64,000 bases of DNA, taken from positions 1-64,000 of the forward strand of contig CACHPJ010000004.1 in assembly GCA_902581775.1 (NCBI GenBank). Reading direction: 5' to 3'. The notes beneath the pieces were generated by a model. It saw nothing but the letters and a program-made list of their open reading frames with translations, made no database searches and had not been told where the DNA came from. Positions 31,713 to 40,376 of this stretch are shown in pieces. Position 1 is the stretch's first letter. The number at the start of each line of letters is the position of its first letter. Source of the DNA: an uncultured Pelagibacteraceae bacterium. Lineage in GTDB: Bacteria; Pseudomonadota; Alphaproteobacteria; Pelagibacterales; Pelagibacteraceae. A program made the position numbers and the translations under genes.

Positions 31713-32459
31713 ATGGAAAATAAAAAAAAGGTACTACTAAAGGTTGAAAATGTCGGCGTTTCTATAAATGACAAATCTTTAGTTAAAGGAGTTTCATTTG
31801 AAGTTAAACAAGGTGAAATAGTAACATTGATAGGTCCAAATGGTTCTGGAAAATCAACAACAGCAAAAATTGCACTGGGAATATATAAAAAAATAGATGG
31901 CAAAGTTAAAACATACACTGACAAAATTGGATACGTGCCTCAAAAAATTTCAATAGATTGGACCTTGCCAATTAGAGTTTCGGATTTTATGACTTTGACA
32001 GAAGAATTAAATCAAGATCAAATTAATACTGCTTTAAATTTAACAGGCGTTGAACATTTAAAAAATAAAAGTTTAAGTAAATTATCCGGAGGAGAGTTTC
32101 AAAGAGTTTTGATAGCAAGAGCTATTTCTAAACAACCAGAATTATTAGTGCTTGATGAACCTGTACAGGGTGTCGATTTTAAAGGTGAACTTGCCTTATA
32201 TGAATTAATCAAAAAAATTTCTGACAAAATGAAATGTGGAATACTTTTAATTTCGCATGATTTGCATGTAGTAATGTCTGCTACTGATTATGTATTATGC
32301 TTAAATGGACATGTCTGTTGTTCTGGAACACCACATAATGTCGTTAAAGATAGCAAATATAGGGAATTATTCGGTGATAGAGCTTCAAACATCTTATCTT
32401 TATACGAACATAAGCATGACCATACTCATTCTCAAGATGGAGCAATAGATCAAAAATAA
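31713..32459 (+). CDS. znuC: Zinc ABC transporter ATP-binding protein
   Basis: LIGPNGSGKSTTAKIALG; LSGGEFQRVLIARA; LVLDEPVQGVD; C-terminal HKHDHTHS. ATG at 31713 preferred. Confidence 0.93.
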   Translation: MENKKKVLLKVENVGVSINDKSLVKGVSFEVKQGEIVTLIGPNGSGKSTTAKIALGIYKKIDGKVKTYTDKIGYVPQKISIDWTLPIRVSDFMTLTEELNQDQINTALNLTGVEHLKNKSLSKLSGGEFQRVLIARAISKQPELLVLDEPVQGVDFKGELALYELIKKISDKMKCGILLISHDLHVVMSATDYVLCLNGHVCCSGTPHNVVKDSKYRELFGDRASNILSLYEHKHDHTHSQDGAIDQK

Positions 32460-32460
32460 T

Positions 32461-33264
32461 ATGCTTGAAGATTTTTTTATAAGAGCTTTACTCGCTGGGA
32501 TTGGAATAGCTTTAATTACAGGTCCAATCGGATGCTTTGTAATTTGGAGAAGATTGTCTTTTTTTGCAGGTACACTTGCACATTCAGCTTTATTAGGTGT
32601 CACAATGGCTTTAGTATTTGAACTCAATATTGCTTTTTCAGTTTTTTTAATATCAGCAGTTTTAGCAATTTTCCTTCTTCAACTACAAACTAAAACAAAC
32701 CTTCCTAACGATGCTTTACTAGGTTTATTAGCCCATTCATCACTAGCAATAGGACTTGTAATCATTGGATTTTTAACAACTATTAGATTTGATGTGATGG
32801 GATTGCTATTTGGCGACATATTAGCTGTAAGTCAAAGCGATTTATTATTAATTTGGGTTGGCGGCGTATTTATCTTAATAATTTTAAAAATTATTTGGAA
32901 ACCTTTATTTGCTTCCACAATAAATTATGATTTAGCTAAAGCAGAAGGAATGAACCCTGACAGATATAATGCGATATTTACAATTTTGATGGCAGCAATA
33001 ATTGCTATTTCAATAAAAATAGTGGGTCTTCTCTTAATAACTGGAATGCTAATTATTCCAGCTGCGTTAGCAAGAAATATCTCAAACAATCCTATACAAA
33101 TGGCTCTTCTATCTACGATTGGAGGATTATTATCAATTTTAATAGGATTGTTTTCTTCTTTAGAATTTAATACAGCATCTGGTCCTTCAATAATAACTGC
33201 AGCTTTACTACTATTTTTAATTACACTTATTAAAACTAAAAAATTTTCTGAATTGAAAAAATGA
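32461..33264 (+). CDS. znuB: Zinc ABC transporter permease
   Basis: ABC-3 family: FFIRALLAGIGIALITGPIGCFVIWRRLSFFAGTLAHSALLG. Confidence 0.94.
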   Translation: MLEDFFIRALLAGIGIALITGPIGCFVIWRRLSFFAGTLAHSALLGVTMALVFELNIAFSVFLISAVLAIFLLQLQTKTNLPNDALLGLLAHSSLAIGLVIIGFLTTIRFDVMGLLFGDILAVSQSDLLLIWVGGVFILIILKIIWKPLFASTINYDLAKAEGMNPDRYNAIFTILMAAIIAISIKIVGLLLITGMLIIPAALARNISNNPIQMALLSTIGGLLSILIGLFSSLEFNTASGPSIITAALLLFLITLIKTKKFSELKK

Positions 33265-33286
33265 GAGTTAATTGGTAAAATATAAT

Positions 33287-33685
33287 ATGGTTCAAATACA
33301 AACTCTTTCTAAAAATCAAAAAATAATTTTAGATATTATTGAAAAAGCCAATGAACCTTTAAAAGCTTATTCAATTTTATTTAATGTCCAAAAAAAAGGT
33401 ATTAAAGCTCCTTTACAAGTTTATAGAGCCTTAGAAAAATTAATCAAATTAGGAAAAATTCATAAAGTAGAAAGCAGAAATGCTTTTGTAGCTTGTAAAA
33501 ATTCCAATTGTGAGATATCGAAAGCTACGGTCTTTTCAATTTGTGAAACATGTGAAAAAGTAACAGAAATTAGCAATCAAAAACTTTCTAAATATCTAAA
33601 AAATTTTCATGACAAAACGGGCATGACCTATAAAAAATATAATTTAGAATTTTATGGTTTATGTACAACCTGTAAAAGAAGTTAA
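33287..33685 (+). CDS. zur: Fur-family regulator, probable Zur
   Basis: KPLKAYSIL-type wing-HTH; CEISKATVFSICETCEKV and C-terminal CTTCKRS Zn site; in the znu cluster. Confidence 0.88.
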   Translation: MVQIQTLSKNQKIILDIIEKANEPLKAYSILFNVQKKGIKAPLQVYRALEKLIKLGKIHKVESRNAFVACKNSNCEISKATVFSICETCEKVTEISNQKLSKYLKNFHDKTGMTYKKYNLEFYGLCTTCKRS

Positions 33686-33745
33686 TTTAATACTGCGACA
33701 AATCTCAATTTTTAATATCTGTTAAATTATCTTAATCTCAAAAAA

Positions 33746-34678
33746 ATGAAATTTATTATATCTATTATAACTGCGCTATTTTTCTTAACCTCATTAAATG
33801 CTAAAGAAATTAAAATGGGGAAAGCTGACTGGGATACAGGCTTTTTTCAAGCTGAAATATATAAAAAAGCTCTAGAAAAAATGGGTTACAAAGTATCAGG
33901 GCCGACAGTAATGAAGCCTCAAGTTTTCTATGTTGCAGCTGCTGCAGGCGATATGGATTTATGGGTAAACGGATGGTTTGAAAATCATAATACATATGTG
34001 AAAGAAGCAATGGGAAAAGTTAAACCTGTAGGATATGTTGTAGAAAAAGGTGGATTACAAGGTTACCTTATAGATAAAAAAACTGCTGATAAATTTAATA
34101 TAAAATCAATAATGGATATCAAAAAACACGCTAAGGAATTTGATATCAATGACGATGGAAAAGCAGACATGGTAGCTTGCCCTCCAGGGTGGGGATGTGA
34201 AAAGATAATTACTAAGCACTTTACAGAACTTGGTCTTGGTGAGTTCATTAATCCATTAAAAGCGGATTACTCTGCATCTATGGCTGATTTAATTTCAAGA
34301 TACAAAAATGGAAAATCAATTTTATTTTATACTTGGACACCAAACTGGTCAGTTGGAACCTTAAAATTAGGAGAAGATGTTGTTTGGATAGAAGCTCCAT
34401 TTAGCGATACAAAGGAAGTAAAAGTACCAAATGCTACGAAATCTAAATTAAACATGGGTTTTGCTGTAAATGATATTAGAGCTGCTGCAAATGTTGATTT
34501 TTTAAAAGCCAATCCAAAAGTTGAAAAAATGCTAAAAAAAGCCTCCATACCACTAGCAGATATTGCTGATCAAAATCTTAAAATGAATGCTGGTGAAAAA
34601 AGTGAAAAAGCTATTAAGAAACACGCTGAAGACTGGATAAAAGCAAATCAGAGCACTTTTGATAGTTGGATTAATTAA
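33746..34678 (+). CDS. proX: Glycine betaine/proline-type ABC substrate-binding protein (copy 1)
   Basis: Signal peptide; KMGKADWDTGFFQAEIYKKALEKMGYKV; CPPGWGCEKIITKHF. Confidence 0.9.
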   Translation: MKFIISIITALFFLTSLNAKEIKMGKADWDTGFFQAEIYKKALEKMGYKVSGPTVMKPQVFYVAAAAGDMDLWVNGWFENHNTYVKEAMGKVKPVGYVVEKGGLQGYLIDKKTADKFNIKSIMDIKKHAKEFDINDDGKADMVACPPGWGCEKIITKHFTELGLGEFINPLKADYSASMADLISRYKNGKSILFYTWTPNWSVGTLKLGEDVVWIEAPFSDTKEVKVPNATKSKLNMGFAVNDIRAAANVDFLKANPKVEKMLKKASIPLADIADQNLKMNAGEKSEKAIKKHAEDWIKANQSTFDSWIN

Positions 34679-34812
34679 TTTAAATTTAAAAATTACTGAA
34701 ATAATACCTATTTTACTTAGATTTTTGAAATAAGACTCACCTTTTAGTTGTATTACGGTTACATTTCTCAATTATACATGCTAGTTTTTTAAAAAAAATA
34801 AGGGGGATTATA

Positions 34813-35754
34813 ATGAAACACTTTAAACATCTAGTAACATTAATTGCCGCTTTGTTTATTACAAACGCAGTTAATGCAAACGAAGTTAAAATGGCTAAAG
34901 CAAACTGGGATACTGGTTATTTCCAAGCTGAAATATACAAACAAGCTTTGGAAAAAATGGGTTACAAAGTAACTGAACCTAAAGCAATCAAGCCTTCAGT
35001 ATTTTACGTTGCGGCAGCAGCAGGAGATCTAGACCTATGGGTAAATGGATGGTTTGGAACTCATGACGGTTATATGAAAGAAGCTAAAGGTAAAGTAAAA
35101 ACAGTTGGTTATGTAATGAAAAAAGGTGGCTTACAAGGTTACCTAGTAGATAAAAAATCAGCTGACAAATACGGTATCAAAAGCGTAATGGATATTAAAG
35201 CTAATGCTAAAGCATGGGACTCTAACGGTGATGGCAAAGCGGATATGGTTGCTTGCCCTCCGGGTTGGGGTTGTGAGAAGCAAATTACAAAACATTTTGC
35301 TGAACTTGGTTTAGGTGACTTTATAAATCCAGTTAAAGCTGACTATTCAGCTTCAATGGCCGATGCAGTAGCAAAATATAAAAACGGAAAACCTGTATTA
35401 TTTTATACATGGACTCCGAATTGGACTGTTGGTGCTTTAAAACTTGGACAGGACGTTGTATGGATAGAAGTTCCTTACAGCCAAACTAAAAAAGTTAGCG
35501 TTCCAAATGCAACAAAATCTAAAATTAATATGGGTTTTGGTGCTGATGATATTCGTCCAGCGGCAAACTCTGATTTCTTAAAAGCCAATCCAAAAGTGAA
35601 AAAAATGCTTTCAAAAGCGTCTATTCCACTAGCGGATATTGCTGCGCAAAACATGAAAATGAATGCGGGTGAAAAGAGTGAAAGAGCTATCAAAAAACAT
35701 GCTGCGGAGTGGATAAAAGCGAACCAAAGTACGTTCGATAGTTGGATCAAATAA
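34813..35754 (+). CDS. proX: Glycine betaine/proline-type ABC substrate-binding protein (copy 2)
   Basis: Close paralogue of the upstream CDS; own RBS AAGGGGGATT. Confidence 0.92.
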   Translation: MKHFKHLVTLIAALFITNAVNANEVKMAKANWDTGYFQAEIYKQALEKMGYKVTEPKAIKPSVFYVAAAAGDLDLWVNGWFGTHDGYMKEAKGKVKTVGYVMKKGGLQGYLVDKKSADKYGIKSVMDIKANAKAWDSNGDGKADMVACPPGWGCEKQITKHFAELGLGDFINPVKADYSASMADAVAKYKNGKPVLFYTWTPNWTVGALKLGQDVVWIEVPYSQTKKVSVPNATKSKINMGFGADDIRPAANSDFLKANPKVKKMLSKASIPLADIAAQNMKMNAGEKSERAIKKHAAEWIKANQSTFDSWIK

Positions 35755-35780
35755 GTTTTAAGTTAAGTGAGCTTAAAACT
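35754..35780 (+). promoter_or_regulatory. Hairpin spanning the proX2 stop / proW start
   Basis: AGTTTTAAG-ttaagtgag-CTTAAAACT, 9-bp perfect stem with the GTG start codon of the permease in the loop; no T-tract. Confidence 0.6.
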
Positions 35781-36633
35781 TTCACCATCTGACTACGAGG
35801 TTTACATTCCAATAGCAGAATGGATTGAAAAACATATTAAGGAGTGGTTGTTTATGCAACGACCACTCTTTAAAAAGTTATCTGCTCCAATTGACACAGT
35901 TCTTAACGGTTTAGACACACTTTTTAATTTCATACCATTTCCAATAGTAGTTTTAATTTTCGTATTTTTTGGATTCAAGACTAATGGAATTAAATTTGCT
36001 TTAATTTCTGCAGTTAGTTTAATTGCTATAGATTTAGTTGATTTATGGCAGGAAACAATGACGACTTTAGCAATGATTTTTACTGCCGTTATCTTTTGTA
36101 TGATTATAGGTATACCTTTAGGCATTGTTGCTTCAAGAAGCAGGTTATTTGAAACGATTTTAAGACCAATACTTGATATAATGCAAACAATCCCAAGCTT
36201 TGTATACTTAATTCCAGTTGTGATGTTATTTGGTGTCGGCTTAACACCAGGCGTAATTGCAACTATTATATTCGCATTACCACCAATTGTAAGATTAACT
36301 AATTTAGGTATTCGACAAGTTGGTAAGGGCTTTAAAGAAGCTGGGGCGAGCTTAGGTTTAACAAGGTTTTTAATTTTAAGAAAAATAGAAATTCCACTAG
36401 CTATGAAAACTATTATGGCAGGAGTTAATCAAACTTTAATGTTGGCATTATCAATGGTTGTTATAGCCGCTTTAATCGGAGCGGGGGGGTTAGGATTAAC
36501 AGTATATGTTGCCTTAGGTAGGTTAGATATAGGAGGAGCAGTTGTTGGTGGAACTGGTATAGTTATATTAGCTATTATACTAGATAGAATAACTCAAAAA
36601 GTTATTCCTCAGGACGACATCAAATCAAGATAA
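35767..36633 (+). CDS. proW: Glycine betaine/proline-type ABC permease
   Basis: MQTIPSFVYLIPVVMLFGVGLTPGVIATIIFALPPIVRLTNLGIRQV. GTG start. Confidence 0.92.
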   Translation: MSLKLSPSDYEVYIPIAEWIEKHIKEWLFMQRPLFKKLSAPIDTVLNGLDTLFNFIPFPIVVLIFVFFGFKTNGIKFALISAVSLIAIDLVDLWQETMTTLAMIFTAVIFCMIIGIPLGIVASRSRLFETILRPILDIMQTIPSFVYLIPVVMLFGVGLTPGVIATIIFALPPIVRLTNLGIRQVGKGFKEAGASLGLTRFLILRKIEIPLAMKTIMAGVNQTLMLALSMVVIAALIGAGGLGLTVYVALGRLDIGGAVVGGTGIVILAIILDRITQKVIPQDDIKSR

Positions 36634-36641
36634 TAAAAACA

Positions 36642-37628
36642 TTAATTATGCTTATTGTGTGAAGTATATATTTGTTTAATATTTTTAGTTAGACCTAAAA
36701 ACTTAAAAAGAGAACCTGCACCAAAGACAATAAAACCTAGATAAATTATAATAAATATTCTCAATATTTTAATGGGGTTAATAGTTAATCTAATAATTTC
36801 ATATAAAATTAAAAGATTAAATATTACTAAAGAAAAATTATAGTAACTTTTAATTTCACCAAGGAACTGAATAAAAGGAAACAAAAAAAGATATATAGTA
36901 ATCAGCATTGGAACCAGATATTGGATATTATTTAAAAAAACCCCTCTAGAAAATATATGATCTATACATGTTCCGTAGGCATATCTTTGCTTAATATATG
37001 GAATTAAATCTCTAGATCTGTGATATATTTGAACTAAAGGTGAATAAAGTATCTTTCCTGTTTTGTTAATTTTATCACACAAGTCTATATCTTCTCCGAT
37101 ATATATATTTTTATCCATACCGCCAGCGTTTATAAAATCATTTTTTTTTAATATCATATTACAAGATGAGGCTTGGCTTATAAACTTTGATTTATTAATA
37201 TTTTTTCTAAAAACTTTAGATCCTGATAAAAGAAAACTTTTATGTGCTAATCCGATGTCATATGACCAACCCTTTTGATTAGGGAAAGGAAAATCAGGCC
37301 CTGTCACCATATGAATTTTTGGATTTTTTTTTAATATTTTAATAGCATTAATTAACCAATCGTTTTTTGGATACGCATCTGAGTCTATAAAAGCAATAAA
37401 CTTATCTTTTGTATATTGAACTGCTTTATTTCTTTTTTCGCTCATAAATATCTTACCGAAATGAAGATATTTTATTTTTTTGGAAATAATTCTATTTTTT
37501 AATTTATAGTCGCTGACAATTAAAATTTTTATTTTGATATTTTTTTGCCTCAGACATTCATTGATACATTTTTTTAATTCAGAATTAAATTTTACGCAGG
37601 GTACAATTATAGAACAATTAGTTGGCAA
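36642..37628 (-). CDS. Glycosyltransferase family 2
   Basis: SIIVPC...; FIAFIDSDAYPKNDWL; GEDIDLCDKI; C-terminal TM segments. Confidence 0.82.
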   Translation of the reverse strand: MPTNCSIIVPCVKFNSELKKCINECLRQKNIKIKILIVSDYKLKNRIISKKIKYLHFGKIFMSEKRNKAVQYTKDKFIAFIDSDAYPKNDWLINAIKILKKNPKIHMVTGPDFPFPNQKGWSYDIGLAHKSFLLSGSKVFRKNINKSKFISQASSCNMILKKNDFINAGGMDKNIYIGEDIDLCDKINKTGKILYSPLVQIYHRSRDLIPYIKQRYAYGTCIDHIFSRGVFLNNIQYLVPMLITIYLFLFPFIQFLGEIKSYYNFSLVIFNLLILYEIIRLTINPIKILRIFIIIYLGFIVFGAGSLFKFLGLTKNIKQIYTSHNKHN

Positions 37629-37629
37629 T

Positions 37630-38727
37630 TTAATCTTTCTTACCTAATGCAGCCATAAATAAATCTTTTTGATATTTCATATTACCTAAAATATTAAATG
37701 ACCACGCACATTCGTAAGTACAATTACAATTAGTATCTTTAATCCACTTTTTAGTTTTTTTGGCTTTTTGGTCTGACCAAAGCTTCATGAAATTCATATC
37801 ATAATCTCTAAGTGACCCTATAGAGTCTTTTAAAATCTCACACGGATAAACTTTACCATCAGCTGCAATGACTCCAAATAATGAACCAGCATAACATTGA
37901 GATATAAATTGAGGGTTTAAATATGTTGAAATAATATTTTTATACATAATTCTATTTTTTTTATTTTGGAGCCTTCCTTGAAGTGATTTAGAATTATATC
38001 CTTGTAAAATATTTTTATCTTCATCGTTTTTAATTTTTTCTGTAAGCCATTTGTATGATTTTAAAAGTTTTTCTTTATCATCATTTGCTGTTTTGTAAAC
38101 CCCTTCATCTCTAACTATGACCGCAGTAAGTGCTTTAACATTATATTTATTAATGAGTTTCTCGTATATATGTTCCATTTCATGATAGTTTTCTAATGAT
38201 ACAGTTATGGAAATATTACCATAAACATTGTTGCCATATTTTTGAACGATTTTATAAGACTCCATACATGATTGAAAAAGCTTATCAATTTTTCTGATTT
38301 TATCATGTTTGCTTTCAATATTATCTATAGAGAATGAAAAGACGAATTTAGTATCTGGAAACTTTGGAACCAGATAATTTAGATAGTCCTCAATTCGATC
38401 TGGTAAACTTCCATTTGAGGTTATAAATAAAGATCCTACTTTAGCATTTTTGATATAAATTTCTGAAATTTCTTTAATTTCTTTTCTTGCAAAAGGTTCA
38501 CCTCCTGTAAGATTAATATTTTGTATACTTTTACCTAAGTTTCTTGACATTTTTTCAATCTCATCAACAGATAATTCGCCTTTAAAAGTATCAGGATTAT
38601 CAAAGTCTATAAAACAAAAGGAGCACCTTGCGTTACATCTATTCGTAACAAAATGAACAAGACTAATAGGATACTTTTTTAAAAGATAGTTATTAGTCGC
38701 AAGGTTTGTATATCTAATAATACTCAT
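37630..38727 (-). CDS. Radical SAM protein with SPASM-like C-terminus
   Basis: VTNRCNARCSFCFID; NLTGGEPFARKEI; C-terminal Cys cluster CYAGSLFGVIAADGKVYPCEIL...CNCTYECAW. Confidence 0.85.
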   Translation of the reverse strand: MSIIRYTNLATNNYLLKKYPISLVHFVTNRCNARCSFCFIDFDNPDTFKGELSVDEIEKMSRNLGKSIQNINLTGGEPFARKEIKEISEIYIKNAKVGSLFITSNGSLPDRIEDYLNYLVPKFPDTKFVFSFSIDNIESKHDKIRKIDKLFQSCMESYKIVQKYGNNVYGNISITVSLENYHEMEHIYEKLINKYNVKALTAVIVRDEGVYKTANDDKEKLLKSYKWLTEKIKNDEDKNILQGYNSKSLQGRLQNKKNRIMYKNIISTYLNPQFISQCYAGSLFGVIAADGKVYPCEILKDSIGSLRDYDMNFMKLWSDQKAKKTKKWIKDTNCNCTYECAWSFNILGNMKYQKDLFMAALGKKD

Positions 38728-38770
38728 ATCTAAATTATAAAGTATAAAGATCGAAAATGGTATCTTTGTG

Positions 38771-39559
38771 TCATATTTTTTCTATAACCTCGTATTGTTC
38801 TTTGAAATCCTTCTCTTTAACCAGTCTATATACGAAAACTTTAACAATAAATTTTGCACAAAACAAAAAAATTGATGAAAATCTAATTGGTAGTATAGGT
38901 ATAATTAAAACCATGTTAGACCATAATAATAAAAGTTTTTTGAAACTGTAATTAGTATTGCCTGAATGTCTTTTGTAATGTTCGACATTTATAGTAGAAA
39001 TATTTTTTGTCTCATTAAGAATTAGCCAATCTATGAATACTTGAGGTTTTTTATATTTTATAATTTTATCCTTTAGAGCTAAATTTATTCCTTTAAATGA
39101 AGAGGTGTACACATTAATTGATTTTTGTATTAAAATGCTAGAAATTATATTGTTTAGCCAACTAACAAAAATTTTCCATTTTACGTGTTTTCTATTTACA
39201 TATTTAACATAACAAATGTCGAAACCTTTATTCAACTCATTATAAATATCGATAATTTTTTCTGGTGGATGTTGAAGATCGTCATCCATCATAATAATAA
39301 AATTCCCTTTTACATTATTTAAACCTGCCATCAATGCATTATGTTGTCCATAGTTTTGTTTAAGGTTTATACCTCTTAGATTTAAATAATCTTTTTGCAG
39401 TTTTTTAATTACATCCCAACTTTTATCAGAACTGAAATCATTAATTAGAACTATTTCGAAAGAAGAAATTTTAGATAAAGAATTATTTATTCTCTTTATT
39501 AATTCAGGCAAAATGTTACTGCTATTATACACAGGAATTATAATCGAAATATCAATCAT
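38771..39559 (-). CDS. Glycosyltransferase family 2 (DPM1/undecaprenyl-phosphate sugar transferase-like)
   Basis: SIIIPVYNSSNILPELI; LINDFSSDKSWDVI; GNFIIMMDDDLQHPPEKI; C-terminal hydrophobic helices. Confidence 0.82.
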   Translation of the reverse strand: MIDISIIIPVYNSSNILPELIKRINNSLSKISSFEIVLINDFSSDKSWDVIKKLQKDYLNLRGINLKQNYGQHNALMAGLNNVKGNFIIMMDDDLQHPPEKIIDIYNELNKGFDICYVKYVNRKHVKWKIFVSWLNNIISSILIQKSINVYTSSFKGINLALKDKIIKYKKPQVFIDWLILNETKNISTINVEHYKRHSGNTNYSFKKLLLLWSNMVLIIPILPIRFSSIFLFCAKFIVKVFVYRLVKEKDFKEQYEVIEKI

Positions 39560-40260
39560 ATATTTTTTCTAAGAACTTTATTTAAATAATTATCATTTAA
39601 ATTTAACTTAGCTTTTTTAATAATCTTTTTTGTTATATTTAGATTTAATCTCCATTTTTCTTGCTTTTTTTTATTAATATCAAAAAAAGCTTTTTTTTTG
39701 AATATTTTTTCATAAATTAAAATTATATCAATTGGTTTGTAAAATTTAGTATTTGCAATGTTAATAATCTTATTTTTTATTTTAAAACTTAATGTAGTTT
39801 TTATTAACTTCCTTACATCGTTAATATCCAATATATTTCTTTTTACATTAACCCATAAAACAAATTTTTTTTTGTTTTTAATTTTGTCTTTTAAAAAATT
39901 TGTAATTGTTTTTTTATTCGAATTTTTTCCAGCTACCTCTGGCAACCTTATTATTAGATAATTTTTTAAATTATTTTTAATTAATTTCTCAATCTTGATT
40001 TTATTTCTTACGTATGGCGTTTTATTTCTATTGTTATCAGTTATGCTACAAGTGCTTATGTATATAAAAATGTTATTATTTTTTTTCTTTCCAATATATT
40101 TTAATATTTCGTTGATTTCTCTTCTTAAATCCTTAGAATTTTTGGTTTTTGAGTTAGAAATTCCAGAAGCATAAATAACTGCTTTTTTCCTTTGCAAATG
40201 ACTGCTGATAGATCTTAGGTTTTTAGCTATAAATCCGCTACCAACAATTGTTTGAGGCAT
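39556..40260 (-). CDS. NAD(P)-binding epimerase/dehydratase-like protein
   Basis: Starting at internal Met: MPQTIVGSGFIAKNLRS (Rossmann motif at expected position); the 17-aa ORF-track extension looks spurious. Confidence 0.65.
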   Translation of the reverse strand: MPQTIVGSGFIAKNLRSISSHLQRKKAVIYASGISNSKTKNSKDLRREINEILKYIGKKKNNNIFIYISTCSITDNNRNKTPYVRNKIKIEKLIKNNLKNYLIIRLPEVAGKNSNKKTITNFLKDKIKNKKKFVLWVNVKRNILDINDVRKLIKTTLSFKIKNKIINIANTKFYKPIDIILIYEKIFKKKAFFDINKKKQEKWRLNLNITKKIIKKAKLNLNDNYLNKVLRKNI

Positions 40261-40314
40261 ACTCAAGTTATACACTTTATTCGCGAATAACACATTGATA
40301 GGGTGCGTCATTTA

Positions 40315-40329
40315 TGATAATGATTATCA
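40315..40329. promoter_or_regulatory. Candidate Fur operator (copy 1)
   Basis: TGATAATGATTATCA, perfect 7-1-7 inverted repeat resembling the classical Fur box. Confidence 0.82.
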
Positions 40330-40347
40330 TTATTAAAATAGTGTTAA

Positions 40348-40362
40348 TGATAATCATTATCA
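40348..40362. promoter_or_regulatory. Candidate Fur operator (copy 2)
   Basis: TGATAATCATTATCA, perfect 7-1-7 inverted repeat, 33 bp centre-to-centre from copy 1. Confidence 0.85.
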
Positions 40363-40376
40363 AAAAAAAAGGGAAA

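Noticed and set aside
38757-38951. Small plus-strand ORF as a RiPP precursor for the radical SAM enzyme
   Set aside because: It is almost entirely antisense to the GT2 gene, and I saw no leader/core-like features.
40261-40311. 17-aa N-terminal extension of the epimerase-like gene
   Set aside because: The Rossmann motif begins right after internal Met at 40260, and the extension overlaps promoter-like palindromes.
40314-40376. Isoleucine-rich N-terminal extension MIMIIIIKIVLMIIIIKKKGK of the iron-binding protein
   Set aside because: It is the translation of the duplicated Fur-box sequence; the true start is most likely ATG 40377, followed by a normal signal peptide.
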